Origin: an uncultured Ruminococcus sp.
Lineage (GTDB): Bacteria > Bacillota > Clostridia > Oscillospirales > Acutalibacteraceae
Assembly (NCBI GenBank): GCA_902799245.1
Contig: CADBZY010000001.1
Location: 62,001 to 126,000 of the forward strand
DNA length: 64,000 nucleotides
Direction of reading: 5' to 3'
This document shows positions 40,896 to 50,829 of this stretch, one piece after another; the first letter of the stretch is position 1, and each line of letters starts with the position of its first letter. The translations under genes and the position numbers were made by a program. The notes under the pieces are model-generated. The model saw only the letters and a list, made by a program, of their open reading frames with translations. It had not been told where the DNA came from and did no database searches.

Positions 40896-42716
40896 ATGGC
40901 AAAGACAATAGGTATTGACTTAGGTACAACCAATTCATGTGTAGCAGTTATCGAAGGCGGCGAAGCCGTCGTTATCCCCAACAGCGAAGGCGCGAGAACC
41001 ACTCCGTCCGTTGTCGGCTTCAGCAAGACCGGCGAGAGAATGGTGGGTACTGTCGCAAAGCGTCAGGCAATCACCAACCCCGACAGAACCATTTCTTCCA
41101 TCAAGAGAGAGATGGGTTCCAGCCACACCGTCACCATCGACGGCAAGAAGTACACCCCTCAGGAAATCTCCGCTATGATTCTTCAGAAGCTCAAGGCTGA
41201 CGCGGAATCCTATCTCGGCGAGAAGGTCACCAGCGCGGTTATCACCGTTCCCGCCTACTTCACCGACTCACAGCGTCAGGCCACCAAGGACGCCGGCAAG
41301 ATCGCAGGTCTCGACGTCAAGAGAATCATCAACGAGCCTACAGCGGCGGCTCTTTCCTACGGTATTGACAAAGAAACCGACCAGAAGGTCATGGTTTACG
41401 ACCTCGGCGGCGGTACATTCGATGTTTCCATCATCGAGATGGGCGACGGCGTGCAGGAAGTTCTCGCAACAGCCGGTAACAACCGTCTCGGCGGCGACGA
41501 TTTCGATATGAGAATCATCAACTGGATCTGCGAACAGTTCCGAAAGTCCGACGGAATTGACCTCTCCCGCGATAAGATGGCTATGCAGAGACTCAAGGAA
41601 GCCGCAGAGAAGGCTAAGATTGAGCTTTCTTCTATGACCACCGCTCAGATCAACCTCCCCTTCATCACCTCCGATTCCACAGGCCCGAAGCATCTTGATC
41701 TCACGCTCACCAGAGCGATGTTCAACGAGCTGACAGCCGATCTCGTCGACAAGACAATGGGCCCTGTCCGTCAGGCGCTTGCTGACAGCGGACTTTCCGT
41801 CGGTCAGATCGACAAGGTGCTCATGGTCGGCGGTTCTTCCAGAATCCCCGCTGTACAGGAAGCTGTCAAGAAGATCACAGGAAAAGAGCCTTTCAAGGGC
41901 ATCAACCCCGATGAATGTGTCGCTCTCGGCGCAGCCATTCAGGGCGGTGTTCTCGGCGGCGAGGTTGAAGGCCTGCTGCTGCTCGACGTCACTCCTCTTT
42001 CGCTCGGTATCGAGACAATGGGCGAGGTCTCCACCAAGATCATCGAGAGAAACACCACCATCCCGACCAAGAAGTCACAGGTATTTACCACTGCTGCCGA
42101 CAACCAGACTTCCGTTGAAGTCAAGGTTCTGCAGGGCGAGCGTGAATTCTCCAGAGACAACAAGCTGCTCGGCGTGTTCCACCTCGACGGCATTGCTCCC
42201 GCGCGCAGAGGTATTCCGCAGATCGAAGTTACCTTTGATATAGACGCAAACGGCATTGTCAATGTTTCCGCAAGAGACAAGGGCACCGGCAAGGAGCAGC
42301 ACATCACCATCACTTCCTCTACTTCCATGGACAAGAAGGACATCGAGAGAGCCGTCAAGGATGCCGAGAAGTACGCAGCAGAGGACGCAAAGCGCAGAGA
42401 AGAAGTCGACATCCGCAACAACGCCGATCAGGTTGTCTATCAGACAGAGAAGCTGCTTGACGAAGTGGGCGACAAGGTTGACAGCCGCACCAAGGACGCT
42501 GTCCGCGACAAGGTCAACGAGCTTCGCTCAATCAAGGACACCGGTTCCGCCAGCGATGTCAAGGCAAAGACTGAAGCCGTTCAGCAGGAGCTTTACAAGC
42601 TCAGCGAGCAGCTCTACAAGGACACCGGCGCTCAGGGAGGCGCACCGCAGGGCGGCGCGTATGACGCCAACTTCGAGGATGGCAACGGCGGCTACAACGA
42701 CGTCGAAAACAACTAA
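40896..42716 (+). CDS. dnaK: Molecular chaperone DnaK (Hsp70)
   Basis: ATP-dependent chaperone. All nucleotide-binding landmarks are present: [14 protein letters not shown], the phosphate-2 loop [13 protein letters not shown] and the adenosine motif [14 protein letters not shown]. The substrate-binding domain begins after [17 protein letters not shown]. The lid ends in the Gly-rich tail and the final DNVENN-like acidic residues, here DVENN. The 606-residue length fits Gram-positive DnaK, which lacks the E. coli insertion. CAGGAGG precedes ATG 40896. A repeat element starts directly after the stop, separating dnaJ by 174 bases. Confidence 0.99.
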   Translation: MAKTIGIDLGTTNSCVAVIEGGEAVVIPNSEGARTTPSVVGFSKTGERMVGTVAKRQAITNPDRTISSIKREMGSSHTVTIDGKKYTPQEISAMILQKLKADAESYLGEKVTSAVITVPAYFTDSQRQATKDAGKIAGLDVKRIINEPTAAALSYGIDKETDQKVMVYDLGGGTFDVSIIEMGDGVQEVLATAGNNRLGGDDFDMRIINWICEQFRKSDGIDLSRDKMAMQRLKEAAEKAKIELSSMTTAQINLPFITSDSTGPKHLDLTLTRAMFNELTADLVDKTMGPVRQALADSGLSVGQIDKVLMVGGSSRIPAVQEAVKKITGKEPFKGINPDECVALGAAIQGGVLGGEVEGLLLLDVTPLSLGIETMGEVSTKIIERNTTIPTKKSQVFTTAADNQTSVEVKVLQGEREFSRDNKLLGVFHLDGIAPARRGIPQIEVTFDIDANGIVNVSARDKGTGKEQHITITSSTSMDKKDIERAVKDAEKYAAEDAKRREEVDIRNNADQVVYQTEKLLDEVGDKVDSRTKDAVRDKVNELRSIKDTGSASDVKAKTEAVQQELYKLSEQLYKDTGAQGGAPQGGAYDANFEDGNGGYNDVENN

Positions 42717-42860
42717 GAGCGCTCGCCATTCTGCTCGCTAAGAGAATAGTGAATGGTGAATAGTGAATAGTGAATAATTTAGGAGCGCTTCGCGCTGAAA
42801 ATATAAAATATAGCGCGGAGCGCTTGACCTTCAAGTTTCTACTTTCAACCTTCAACCTGA
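42717..42860 (+). repeat. Dispersed GCGCTC-heptad element, copy D
   Basis: Starts after the dnaK TAA: GAGCGCTCGCCATTC-TGCTCGC, then five heptads of GTGAATA type (AGAGAATA, GTGAATG, GTGAATA, GTGAATA, GTGAATA), then GGAGCGCTTCGCGCT, which pairs with AGCGCGGAGCGCTT. It ends with TTCAAGT, TTCTACT, TTCAACC, TTCAACC heptads. It joins both heptad families in one place. Confidence 0.82.
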
Positions 42861-42890
42861 TTTTTATTTGCGTCGAAAGGACGAATTGCT

Positions 42891-44021
42891 TTGGCAGATA
42901 CAAAAAGAGATTATTATGAAGTTCTCGGACTGCAAAAGGGAGCTTCGGAAGATGAAATAAAAAAAGCATACCGCCAGATGGCAAAGAAATACCACCCCGA
43001 CCTCAACCCCGGCGACAAGGCTGCCGAGGAAAAATTCAAGGAGGTCGGCGAGGCATATGAGGTCCTTTCTGACAGCGAAAAACGCGCCAGATACGACCAG
43101 TTCGGTCACGCCGGCGTTGACCCGAATTTCGGAGCCGGAGGACCGGGCGGCGCTTACAACGTCGACTTCGGCGATCTGGGCGACATATTCAGCAGCTTTT
43201 TCGGCGGCGGCTTCGGCGGCGGTGCGCGTTCCAATCCCAACGCACCCAGACGCGGCGGAGACATTCGCCAGTCGATCATGCTTTCCTTTGAGGAGGCGGC
43301 GAAGGGCTGCCGCAAGGAGGTCAGCTACAAGCGCGTCGAGTCGTGCAGCGACTGCGGCGGCACCGGTGCGGCTCCCGGCACTTCACCCAAATCCTGCCCC
43401 GACTGCGGCGGCACGGGTTTTGTGCGCGTCAACCAGCGCACGCCTTTTGGTGTGATTCAGTCGCAGCACTCCTGCGAAAAGTGCCGCGGAACAGGCAAGA
43501 TTATTGAGCATCGCTGTCCGAAATGCAGCGGCATGGGCAAGGTGCGCGTCGTCAGCTCAAAGACGGTGGAATTCCCCGCAGGCATCGATGAAGAACAGCA
43601 GGTGCGCGTTTCCGGTGCGGGCGATCAGGGCAGTAACGGCGGTTCATCCGGTGATCTGTTTGTGGAAGTCGGCATCCGTCCTCATCCTATCTTTGAGCGC
43701 CGCGGTTACGACGTTCATATGGAGCAGCCTATTACATACGGTCAGGCTGTGCTGGGCGACGAGATTGACGTTCCCACGCTCGACGGTAACGTGAAGGTTA
43801 AAGTTCCCGCAGGCACGCAGCCGGGCGACATCAACCGGATGCAGGGAAGAGGCATTCAGCGCCTCAATTCCCGCAGCAAGGGCGACCAGTATGTTCACTT
43901 CACTGTTTCCGTTCCCAAGAATGTCACCAACGAGCAGCGCGACCTCATTCTTCAGCTTGAAAAGAGCATGGGCGCAGACGTTTCCAAGCTCGGCAAGAAG
44001 AAGAAGGGCAAACTCTTTTAA
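42891..44021 (+). CDS. dnaJ: Chaperone protein DnaJ (Hsp40)
   Basis: Co-chaperone that delivers substrates to DnaK and stimulates its ATPase. The J domain (1-70) has the essential HPD at 35-37. A Gly/Phe-rich stretch ([11 protein letters not shown]) and four zinc-binding CxxCxGxG repeats follow ([32 protein letters not shown]), then the C-terminal substrate domains. Length 376 is normal. Start is TTG 42891 with AAAGGA upstream. It is the last gene of the heat-shock operon but is separated from dnaK by repeat copy D. Confidence 0.98.
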   Translation: MADTKRDYYEVLGLQKGASEDEIKKAYRQMAKKYHPDLNPGDKAAEEKFKEVGEAYEVLSDSEKRARYDQFGHAGVDPNFGAGGPGGAYNVDFGDLGDIFSSFFGGGFGGGARSNPNAPRRGGDIRQSIMLSFEEAAKGCRKEVSYKRVESCSDCGGTGAAPGTSPKSCPDCGGTGFVRVNQRTPFGVIQSQHSCEKCRGTGKIIEHRCPKCSGMGKVRVVSSKTVEFPAGIDEEQQVRVSGAGDQGSNGGSSGDLFVEVGIRPHPIFERRGYDVHMEQPITYGQAVLGDEIDVPTLDGNVKVKVPAGTQPGDINRMQGRGIQRLNSRSKGDQYVHFTVSVPKNVTNEQRDLILQLEKSMGADVSKLGKKKKGKLF

Positions 44022-44070
44022 ATTAATCTACCTATCTCATTTTTTAGCTCCTCTATTATATTATTATATT

Positions 44071-44134
44071 AACACAATCGGCAGGACGAGTATTGCTCCA
44101 AACAATGCTCTGTTCTGTCGGTTGTGTTTTATTT
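44071..44134 (+). terminator. Terminator of the heat-shock operon
   Basis: AACACAATCGGCAG (44071-44084) pairs with CTGTCGGTTGTGTT (44115-44128) with two wobble pairs, followed by TTATTTG. Confidence 0.75.
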
Positions 44135-44179
44135 GTGGGAAATTATCTCAAAGAGCGCGAAAAATAGACCCTTGCAGAA

Positions 44180-44228
44180 AAAATGCCCGTGTGCGTAAAC
44201 CGGAATTGTTTCGGCTCACGCACACGGG
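44180..44228 (-). terminator. Terminator of tldD-tldE
   Basis: CCCGTGTGCGT (44186-44196) pairs perfectly with ACGCACACGGG (44218-44228); on the minus strand CATTTTTTC follows. Confidence 0.92.
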
Positions 44229-44254
44229 TTAGATTATGCGTTATTGAAAGATAT

Positions 44255-45538
44255 TCAATTGTCCGCGCCTGTGACGGTGACATTGCGTAAAAGGGTCAGG
44301 GCGGGAATCTTCATGCTGTTGTACTGAACGCTGTTTTTGCTCATGAGCATACTTCCGATGAAGTCATTCATCGAGCCTGAGAGGGAGCCGCCGGTGACGG
44401 GAACTACCTTATCTCCGTCGTGCAGGTAGGCGAGGCGGATCTCGCCGAAAATGTCGCCTGTGATTTCATCGACCTGGAAGTCGGAGAATTCCACGGCTTC
44501 GAGATATTTGCCTGTGCGAAGCTCCTGCTCGGTGCGGGTGCCGCCTGTCACTTCGATATTGGTGGGGTTGAAGGAATTTTCCAGTCCGAGATAGCAGGAG
44601 AACATTCTGCCGCCGACAAACTGCTTCGCAATGCCGTCCTCGATCATCACGGTGTCGCGGATGACCGCGCCTTCTTCGTCAAAGGCGTGGTTTTCTGATG
44701 AATTGGCCAGCTCCCGCAGCGCTTTGACGGTTACCTTGTCCCCTGTAAAATCATCGCAAATCGACTTGCCTATTTCGTAATCGCTCATCTGGCGGTAAAC
44801 CAGAGCGGCGTTCATGCGCTCGGAAAAATAACTGTAGATCTGGCAGGCATTATCGGTGGAAAACAGCACGTCGATTTTGCCGTTGACCGGAGTGGGTTCG
44901 GCGATCAGTCTGTCGCGGCCGTAGTTCATGGTTTTGATGAGATCGCGCTTCAATCCGGCGGCGTCGCAGCTGCCGCTTTCATAGTTGCGGTAAAGCTCTA
45001 TCTCGTGTCCCTCGCGGCGTGCGTTGACTACCACTTCGATCATGCTCGACGGATAATGCTCCGTTTCGTCAATACCTGTGGAAGTGATCAGCCGGTGAAT
45101 CACGTCGGAAACGAATATCTCATAGCTGTTGATGTCCTCGCCCTCGGTTTCGGGAAGCTCCGATACGGCGCGGATAAAGTCGGCGGAAATGTCGGCGATG
45201 TCGGAGGCCTTTCCCTCGGCGGCTTTTTCCTCCGAAGGAGGAGTAAGCGTGAAGGGACGGTTTTTGACCAGCGTCGCACGGTAGGCGAGATCGCTCACTG
45301 TTTTTTCGATTTCCTGTTCAGACGCGGTAGGCGCTATTTCTTCCGAAGCAAAGCCGATGGATTCTCCGTCTTCCGCCATCTGGTAGACCTTGACGGTAAC
45401 ATGTTCCACATTCTTGGCGCGGTGCTGGTCAAGCTCGTGACGAATGAAGTAGAATTCCCAGCCGTTCTTTTTAACATCGTTGATCTCCCAGCCGTAAACG
45501 CCGGAAGCGTTGAGTATCTGTTTGATTTTCTCCAGCAT
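44255..45538 (-). CDS. TldD/PmbA family protein (TldE/PmbA subunit)
   Basis: Partner subunit of the TldD/TldE metalloprotease complex, which in other bacteria degrades or matures peptides such as microcin precursors and CcdA antitoxin. The 427-residue sequence lacks the HExxxH motif, as expected for TldE. Family landmarks are the FSTDNACQIYSYF-like central region, GVKxFSCYLGL-like RMFSCYLGLENSFNPTNIEVTGG, and the C-terminal GDKVVPVTGGSLSGSMNDF. Its ATG 45538 overlaps the last base of the tldD stop codon. It is the second gene of the pair and is followed by a strong terminator. Confidence 0.9.
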   Translation of the reverse strand: MLEKIKQILNASGVYGWEINDVKKNGWEFYFIRHELDQHRAKNVEHVTVKVYQMAEDGESIGFASEEIAPTASEQEIEKTVSDLAYRATLVKNRPFTLTPPSEEKAAEGKASDIADISADFIRAVSELPETEGEDINSYEIFVSDVIHRLITSTGIDETEHYPSSMIEVVVNARREGHEIELYRNYESGSCDAAGLKRDLIKTMNYGRDRLIAEPTPVNGKIDVLFSTDNACQIYSYFSERMNAALVYRQMSDYEIGKSICDDFTGDKVTVKALRELANSSENHAFDEEGAVIRDTVMIEDGIAKQFVGGRMFSCYLGLENSFNPTNIEVTGGTRTEQELRTGKYLEAVEFSDFQVDEITGDIFGEIRLAYLHDGDKVVPVTGGSLSGSMNDFIGSMLMSKNSVQYNSMKIPALTLLRNVTVTGADN

Positions 45539-46971
45539 TATCCCAACCTCGCTTTCGTCTTAAGATAGGGGCCGCCGTCGGCGACCTTGACCCATTCCTT
45601 GTAGCCCTTGCCGCAGCCGCCGGAGCCGAACACTTCGCGGTGGGGGGAGAGCATGGAGATTCCGCCCAGCAGGTCGGGCACGTAGCCTGTCATGATGATG
45701 GGCGCGACGACCTTTCCGGTGAGCTTGCCGTCCTTGATTTCACGGCCCATCTTGATAATGCACTGAATACCCCAGTGTTTCGGGTCTTCCATGCCGCTTT
45801 CCATGCCTTCCAGCAGATAGCCGTGCCGGATGGAGGCGATCATGTCCTCTAAGCTGTCTGTGCCGGAGTCGAACATGGTGTTGGTCATGCGGGTGTACAC
45901 CTTGTGCTCGAAGTTCTCGCGCTTGCCGTTGCCGGTGGGCTGTACGCCGAGTCTGAGCGCGCTGAGCGCGTCGCAGATGCCGGTTTTGAGAATGCCGTGA
46001 TCGATTTCGGTGACGTCGCCCGCGAGGGTTCCCTCGTCGTCAAAGGCATAGGAGGTGACATTCTCGGCACAGAGCGCGCCCTCGTGCATGGTGCATTTGT
46101 CGCTGCCGACACGCTTGCCGATGTAATCCTTTCCCAAAGCGCGGTTTTTGACAAACATATCCATCTCCACGCCGTGACCGAACGCCTCGTGAGCAATCAG
46201 TCCCGTGACTTCGGGAGAAGCAATGATCTCATATTCGCCGGGTTCGATTCTCTCCGCGTCGAGAAGCTCCGCGCAGGTAAGGGCAGCTTTGTCAAGCTTT
46301 CCTTCCAGACCGTCGAACAGCTCGGGACCGCCAAGACCCGAAACGCTTTCATAGGCAACCTGTGTGTTGCCCTCACGGTTGACCACCATGAAGATCGCAC
46401 CTTCACTGTAGACATAGCTCTGGCAGAGGTCTCGCTGCTCGGTGAGGAACATCTTGCAGATGTGGGTCGACTGTGCCGACACGATGCACTCGATGGCGTT
46501 CTCGTTAAGTGTCATTCCTTTGTCGGAGATTTCGCCTAACTTCTCCACCAGTGCCTTTATATCGGCTGTTTCGGGAAGCTGCTGCGTCTCCTTTTCCACA
46601 AAGAGCGTCTGCTCCTCGTCGGGAAGCAGCGGTGTTTTGTAGGTCTTGACGCCTGCCAATTTCAGCATAATCAACTGTGCTTCCAGCGCGCCGGCAATCT
46701 CCGTCGCTGCCTTTTCCGGCGCGGACGGGTCGAATTTGTTGAAGGCGTATTCAGCGTACTGGCCGCTTTTGCACACGCGCACGACAATGCCGCGCTCGGT
46801 GGTCATAGTCTTGCCGCCAACACTGCGGGAGCGCTGGGATATTCTCGCCGCAAATCCGTGAGAATCAGTGGCAAGCACGCTGACATAATCGTATTCCTTC
46901 CGCAGTATCCCGATCATCTGTTGAAGCCCGACCTTTATACCGCTGAGGTAATCTGAAAATTTTGCTTTCAT
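45538..46971 (-). CDS. tldD: Metalloprotease TldD
   Basis: Zinc metalloprotease subunit of the TldD/TldE heterodimer. The catalytic HEAFGHGVEMD gives HExxxH with His261, Glu262 and His266. Further family features are VGSDKCTMHEGAL and YAFDDEGTLAGDV, and the C-terminal GTCGKGxQ-like GSGGCGKGYKEWVKVADGGPYL. Length 477 is normal. AAGGAGAA precedes ATG 46971 and a TTGACT-17-TAAAAT promoter lies upstream. The natural substrate cannot be predicted; no ribosomal peptide precursor gene was recognised nearby. Confidence 0.95.
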   Translation of the reverse strand: MKAKFSDYLSGIKVGLQQMIGILRKEYDYVSVLATDSHGFAARISQRSRSVGGKTMTTERGIVVRVCKSGQYAEYAFNKFDPSAPEKAATEIAGALEAQLIMLKLAGVKTYKTPLLPDEEQTLFVEKETQQLPETADIKALVEKLGEISDKGMTLNENAIECIVSAQSTHICKMFLTEQRDLCQSYVYSEGAIFMVVNREGNTQVAYESVSGLGGPELFDGLEGKLDKAALTCAELLDAERIEPGEYEIIASPEVTGLIAHEAFGHGVEMDMFVKNRALGKDYIGKRVGSDKCTMHEGALCAENVTSYAFDDEGTLAGDVTEIDHGILKTGICDALSALRLGVQPTGNGKRENFEHKVYTRMTNTMFDSGTDSLEDMIASIRHGYLLEGMESGMEDPKHWGIQCIIKMGREIKDGKLTGKVVAPIIMTGYVPDLLGGISMLSPHREVFGSGGCGKGYKEWVKVADGGPYLKTKARLG

Positions 46972-47053
46972 GGGTTCTCCTTCCTACAAAGGTTTAAGAT
47001 TGTTCCAAAAATAAACGAAAATAAAAAACCTTTGAATAATTATGATTACGTAT

Positions 47054-47082
47054 ATTTTACAATGAATTCCTTTAAAAGTCAA
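47054..47082 (-). promoter_or_regulatory. Promoter of tldD
   Basis: Minus-strand TTGACT (47077-47082), 17-base spacer, TAAAAT (47054-47059). Confidence 0.7.
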
Positions 47083-47160
47083 TGCCCTGTGTGTTAACAA
47101 CCGCAGTCGTTGAGGTATTTCTGTACCGGAATACACATATAAATCATGACTAATAAGCAC

Positions 47161-47202
47161 AAAAAGGACTTTGCCCGATGATTGCCGAACAAAGTCCTTT
47201 TT
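47161..47202 (-). terminator. Terminator of the ABC-2 exporter genes
   Basis: AAAAAGGACTTTG (47161-47173) pairs perfectly with CAAAGTCCTTTTT (47190-47202), 16-base loop; T/A tracts on both sides. Confidence 0.92.
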
Positions 47203-47229
47203 GGTTGTGTGCTGATAATATTGCAGACG

Positions 47230-48117
47230 CTACTTCACATCTCGCTTGGTAATCAGATACGCGCCAGCCGCGTTGTAGATCGCAATGAATATGATCGAAA
47301 GAACGAGGGCGTGAGCGAGGTTTCCGCCGTTGGATGCGGTATCGGTAGTGCTGATGCTGAAAGAGCTGTGATACAGCGACGGCAGGAAGTTGGAAAGCTC
47401 TACCTCGGTGTGCAGGAGCTGGCTCAGCTTGCTTTCCAGAAGGGAAAGAATACCGCTGACAAGATTGGTGGACGCAAGCAGGATATAGACGATGGCCGTC
47501 ACCTTGCCCAGTGTCAGCTCAGTGAGGAATGCCGACAGCAGGCCTACCGCGTTGAGCAGGAAGAATTCACCGAGCAGGAAAACAAAGTACAATCCCATAT
47601 GTGCTAAAGTGAAGCTTTTGATGGTTATCGCCGCCGCGATGATTGCCACGATCGATGCCCCGAACAAAAACACAGCGGAAATGGCTGCCACGCAGACCGT
47701 TTTGGCTATCTGGAAGTAATACCTGTATTTTACAGAGCCGATGACGTTCTTGCTGTAGCCGTCCTTATAGAACGAATGTACAAATGATGCGGTATAGATA
47801 ACCACAAAGAGGATGCACAGTCCGCTGACGGTCGACGAGCAGAAGCTGACAGGGTTGGGCGACGGTGCCAAAGAAGCGTCGCTTGCAGAAATCGTCACGC
47901 CCGCGGAGAAATCTCCTTCTGAAACCGATAGACCTGTAGCGGTGTCTCCGGCTGAAACTGTCATATCGGGATTTTCTGCAAGACTTTCAGTAAAGTCCAT
48001 CAGCGCGCCTAAAATCATGGTAAATAGAATCAATATTCCGGCACAGATAGCCAATGCTATGTACAGGCTTTTGGAACGGAAGAGCCTGTTGATTTCCATA
48101 CGAATTACGTTAAGCAT
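47230..48117 (-). CDS. ABC-2 type transporter permease
   Basis: Membrane subunit of an exporter with the ATPase upstream, 295 residues. One N-terminal helix (SLYIALAICAGILILFTMIL) is followed by an extracytoplasmic loop of about 55 residues, then five more helices (SGLCILFVVIYTASFVHS; VCVAAISAVFLFGASIVAI; FVFLLGEFFLLNAVGLLS; VTAIVYILLASTNLVSG; LVLSIIFIAIYNAAGAYL). The loop carries an imperfect repeat of the form VSAGDTATG, VSEGDFSAG, ISASDASLA. Layout resembles bacitracin/lantibiotic-type self-protection permeases, but the substrate is unknown. The gene ends 14 bases from the ATPase. Confidence 0.88.
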   Translation of the reverse strand: MLNVIRMEINRLFRSKSLYIALAICAGILILFTMILGALMDFTESLAENPDMTVSAGDTATGLSVSEGDFSAGVTISASDASLAPSPNPVSFCSSTVSGLCILFVVIYTASFVHSFYKDGYSKNVIGSVKYRYYFQIAKTVCVAAISAVFLFGASIVAIIAAAITIKSFTLAHMGLYFVFLLGEFFLLNAVGLLSAFLTELTLGKVTAIVYILLASTNLVSGILSLLESKLSQLLHTEVELSNFLPSLYHSSFSISTTDTASNGGNLAHALVLSIIFIAIYNAAGAYLITKRDVK

Positions 48118-48131
48118 ACTCTTTTTCCCCC

Positions 48132-49040
48132 TTACGCTCTGCTGATAAGACTGATGAAATACTCTTCAAGGCTCTGATTGTGCCTATAGAGCGATTCGAC
48201 CTCAATTCCCGCGTTGACAAGCGCCTTGTTGATCGCTGCGCTTTTGTCTAATCTGTCGTTGACAAACACCATGCGGTCATCGACGACGCTGTAATGGCAG
48301 CCGAAGTTTTTCAGCACTTTGGCGGTTTTCTTTGCATTGTCGGTCAGAATTTCCAGGCGGGAAGTGCATTTTTCCAGCAATTCGTTATGGCTGAGCTGCT
48401 CGATGAGTCTGCCGTTGTGTATAATGCCGTAGTGTGTGGCGAGCTTGGAAAGCTCTTCAAGAATATGGCTGGAAATGAGAATCGTGATTTTCTGTTCGGT
48501 GTTGATGCGGTGAATGATGTCGCGCACCTCTATGATGCCCTGCGGATCAAGACCGTTGATCGGTTCGTCGAGAATCAGCATTTCGGGTTCGCCGATCGTC
48601 GCCATCGCTATCCCGAGACGCTGCTTCATGCCGAGGGAAAAATTGCCGACCGTCTTATTTCCCACGTTTTCAAGTCCCGCCATCGCCAGTTTTCCTTTGA
48701 CGTAATCCTCGGAGAACACTCCGCAGCAGAGCGCTTTGAGACGGCAGTTTTCAAACGCGGTCATGTTCTTGTAAATGCCCGGCTGCTCGATCAGCGCGCC
48801 GAGCTTTTCATAGGCATTGTGAATCGTGCCGTCGGACAAGTGACAGCCCATCAGTTCAATGTCGCCCGAAGTGGGAGTCGCAAGACCTCCTATCATTTTG
48901 AGGAAGGTCGTCTTGCCGGCGCCGTTGCGCCCGATCAGACCGTAGATCGAGCCTCGTTCGATGCTTACGGAGACGTTGTCAACCGCCTTCTGGAGCTTGT
49001 ACTGCTTGGTGAGCTGGTTGGTTTTCAGAATAAAGTCCAT
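48132..49040 (-). CDS. ABC transporter ATP-binding protein (BcrA/CcmA type)
   Basis: ATPase of the two-gene ABC-2 exporter, 302 residues. Walker A GRNGAGKTT, signature FSLGMKQRLG, Walker B MLILDEPINGLDP and the switch His in ISSHILEELSK are all present. The C-terminal about 80 residues form the regulatory domain common to drug or peptide exporters of this class. ATG 49040 (MDFILKTNQ) has AAAGGG some 13 bases upstream; an in-frame extension to 49100 is less likely. A strong promoter lies at 49160-49188. Together with the permease it may export a lipid, antibiotic or peptide; nothing nearby identifies it. Confidence 0.93.
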   Translation of the reverse strand: MDFILKTNQLTKQYKLQKAVDNVSVSIERGSIYGLIGRNGAGKTTFLKMIGGLATPTSGDIELMGCHLSDGTIHNAYEKLGALIEQPGIYKNMTAFENCRLKALCCGVFSEDYVKGKLAMAGLENVGNKTVGNFSLGMKQRLGIAMATIGEPEMLILDEPINGLDPQGIIEVRDIIHRINTEQKITILISSHILEELSKLATHYGIIHNGRLIEQLSHNELLEKCTSRLEILTDNAKKTAKVLKNFGCHYSVVDDRMVFVNDRLDKSAAINKALVNAGIEVESLYRHNQSLEEYFISLISRA

Positions 49041-49159
49041 TCTTTTTACTACACCCTTTCTGTTTTCTGACAGCACAATTTGGTGAGATGTTATATTCAT
49101 GCATAGATTGCACTCTCACAAGCGGTGTGCCGACGCAAGTAACAAATTTTTCACCTTTT

Positions 49160-49188
49160 ATTATAACAAATCATTCACAAATCGTCAA
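49160..49188 (-). promoter_or_regulatory. Promoter of the ABC-2 exporter
   Basis: Minus-strand TTGACG (49183-49188), 17-base spacer, TATAAT (49160-49165). Confidence 0.78.
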
Positions 49189-49229
49189 TGCGCTGATTTG
49201 CTCAATCTCTCCCAAATATTTGATGAATA

Positions 49230-49283
49230 TGTAAAAAAGTTTCCTCACTGCCAGCCCTGAATATGGCCGGAAATGAGGAAACT
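49230..49283 (-). terminator. Terminator of metY
   Basis: AGTTTCCTCA (49238-49247) pairs with TGAGGAAACT (49274-49283); on the minus strand the stem runs into TTTTTTAC. Confidence 0.8.
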
Positions 49284-49334
49284 AACACTGAGAAAAATGA
49301 GTGATTTATAAAGTATAAACTTCAACAAAGAATT

Positions 49335-50738
49335 TTACTTCACCGCGTTGAAACCCTTTTCGAGGTCGGCGATGATGTCGTCGATGTGCTCGGTGCCTAT
49401 GGAGAGGCGGATAGTGTTGGGCTTGATGCCCTGATCGAGCAGCTCTTCGGAAGAAAGCTGGGAGTGTGTGGTAGTAGCGGGGTGAATGACGAGTGACTTC
49501 ACATCTGCGACGTTGGCCAGAAGCGAGAAGATCTCGAGGCTGTCAATGAATTTGTGCGCTTCTTCCTGACCGCCCTTGATGTCAAACGTGAAGATGGATC
49601 CGCCGCCGTTTGGGAAGTACTTTTTATAGAGGGCATTCTGCGGATGGTCGGGGAGAGAGGGGTGATTGACCTTCTCGACCTGGGGATGATTGACGAGGTA
49701 CTCTACCACTTTGGCTGTGTTCTCCGCGTGGCGCTCCAGTCGGAGTGAAAGCGTCTCCACACCCTGCAGCAGCAGGAATGCGTTGAAGGGGGAGATGGCC
49801 GCGCCGGTATCTCTGAGCAGGATAGCACGGATATAGGTGACAAACGCGGCAGGGCCGACAGCGTCAACGAATGACACACCGTGATAGCTGGGATTGGGTG
49901 CTGCGATGGGTGCGTACTTGCCGGAAGCCTTCCAGTCGAATTTGCCGGAATCCACGATCACGCCGCCGAGTGTAGTGCCGTGACCGCCGATGAACTTGGT
50001 GGCGGAATGTACCACGATGTCGGCTCCGTGCTCAATTGGTCTGATGAGGTAGGGAGTGCCGAAGGTGTTGTCGATCACCACCGGAATGCCGTGCTTGTGG
50101 GCAATTTCCGCTATAGCGTCAATGTCGGGAATGTCGCTGTTGGGATTGCCGAGGGTTTCGAGGTAGACCGCCTTGGTCTTCTTGTCGATCGCCGCTTCCA
50201 CTTCCTTGAGGTTGTGAATGTCAACGAAGTGGGTGGTCACGCCGTACTGCGGAAGCGTGTGGGCGAGCAGATTGTAGCTGCCGCCGTAGATGGTCTTCTG
50301 AGCGACGATGTTTTCGCCCGACTGCGCAAGGGCTTCCACCGTGTAGGTGATTGCCGCCGCGCCGGAAGCAACGGCCAATGCCGCGACGCCGCCTTCGAGA
50401 GCCGCGATTCTCTTTTCCAGTACGTCCTGCGTGGAATTGGTCAGTCTGCCGTAGATGTTGCCGGCGTCCGCCAGGCCGAAGCGTGCCGCCGCGTGTGCGG
50501 AATTCCTGAACACATAGGACGTGGTCTGGTAAATCGGAACGGCTCTTGCGTCGCTTGCCGGATCAGGCTGTTCCTGTCCGACATGGAGCTGCAATGTTTC
50601 AAATCTGTATCCGCCTGCGGGCGCTGCCTTCGGCGGCTCTGCTTCCTGTGCGGGAGCCTTTACTGCTTCCGTCTGCTGTACCTGTGTATTTTCTGCCTTT
50701 GTTTTTTCTTCCTTGTTTTTCTTACCGAATATTCCCAT
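49335..50738 (-). CDS. metY: O-acetylhomoserine sulfhydrylase-type enzyme with N-terminal extension
   Basis: PLP enzyme of the Cys/Met metabolism family, 467 residues, closest in layout to O-acetylhomoserine aminocarboxypropyltransferase, which makes homocysteine from sulfide. The catalytic core opens at YRFETLQLHVGQEQPDP and AVPIYQTTSYVF. The PLP lysine is in VVHSATKFIGGHG, and the C-terminal SIGTEHIDDIIADLEKGF is typical. The first about 43 residues are an added Lys/Glu/Ala/Pro/Gln-rich tail (MGIFGKKNKEEKTKAEN...) absent from usual members. A long leader of about 250 bases, with a small upstream reading frame, precedes ATG 50738 (AAGGAGAA site). Confidence 0.94.
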   Translation of the reverse strand: MGIFGKKNKEEKTKAENTQVQQTEAVKAPAQEAEPPKAAPAGGYRFETLQLHVGQEQPDPASDARAVPIYQTTSYVFRNSAHAAARFGLADAGNIYGRLTNSTQDVLEKRIAALEGGVAALAVASGAAAITYTVEALAQSGENIVAQKTIYGGSYNLLAHTLPQYGVTTHFVDIHNLKEVEAAIDKKTKAVYLETLGNPNSDIPDIDAIAEIAHKHGIPVVIDNTFGTPYLIRPIEHGADIVVHSATKFIGGHGTTLGGVIVDSGKFDWKASGKYAPIAAPNPSYHGVSFVDAVGPAAFVTYIRAILLRDTGAAISPFNAFLLLQGVETLSLRLERHAENTAKVVEYLVNHPQVEKVNHPSLPDHPQNALYKKYFPNGGGSIFTFDIKGGQEEAHKFIDSLEIFSLLANVADVKSLVIHPATTTHSQLSSEELLDQGIKPNTIRLSIGTEHIDDIIADLEKGFNAVK

Positions 50739-50829
50739 GATGAATTTCTCCTTTAGTAATGAGTTTTTGTAATGTTTGTTTTGGAAACGGACAGAATTAA
50801 CTGTCTGTCAGCGTGAAAAATTCATCATG

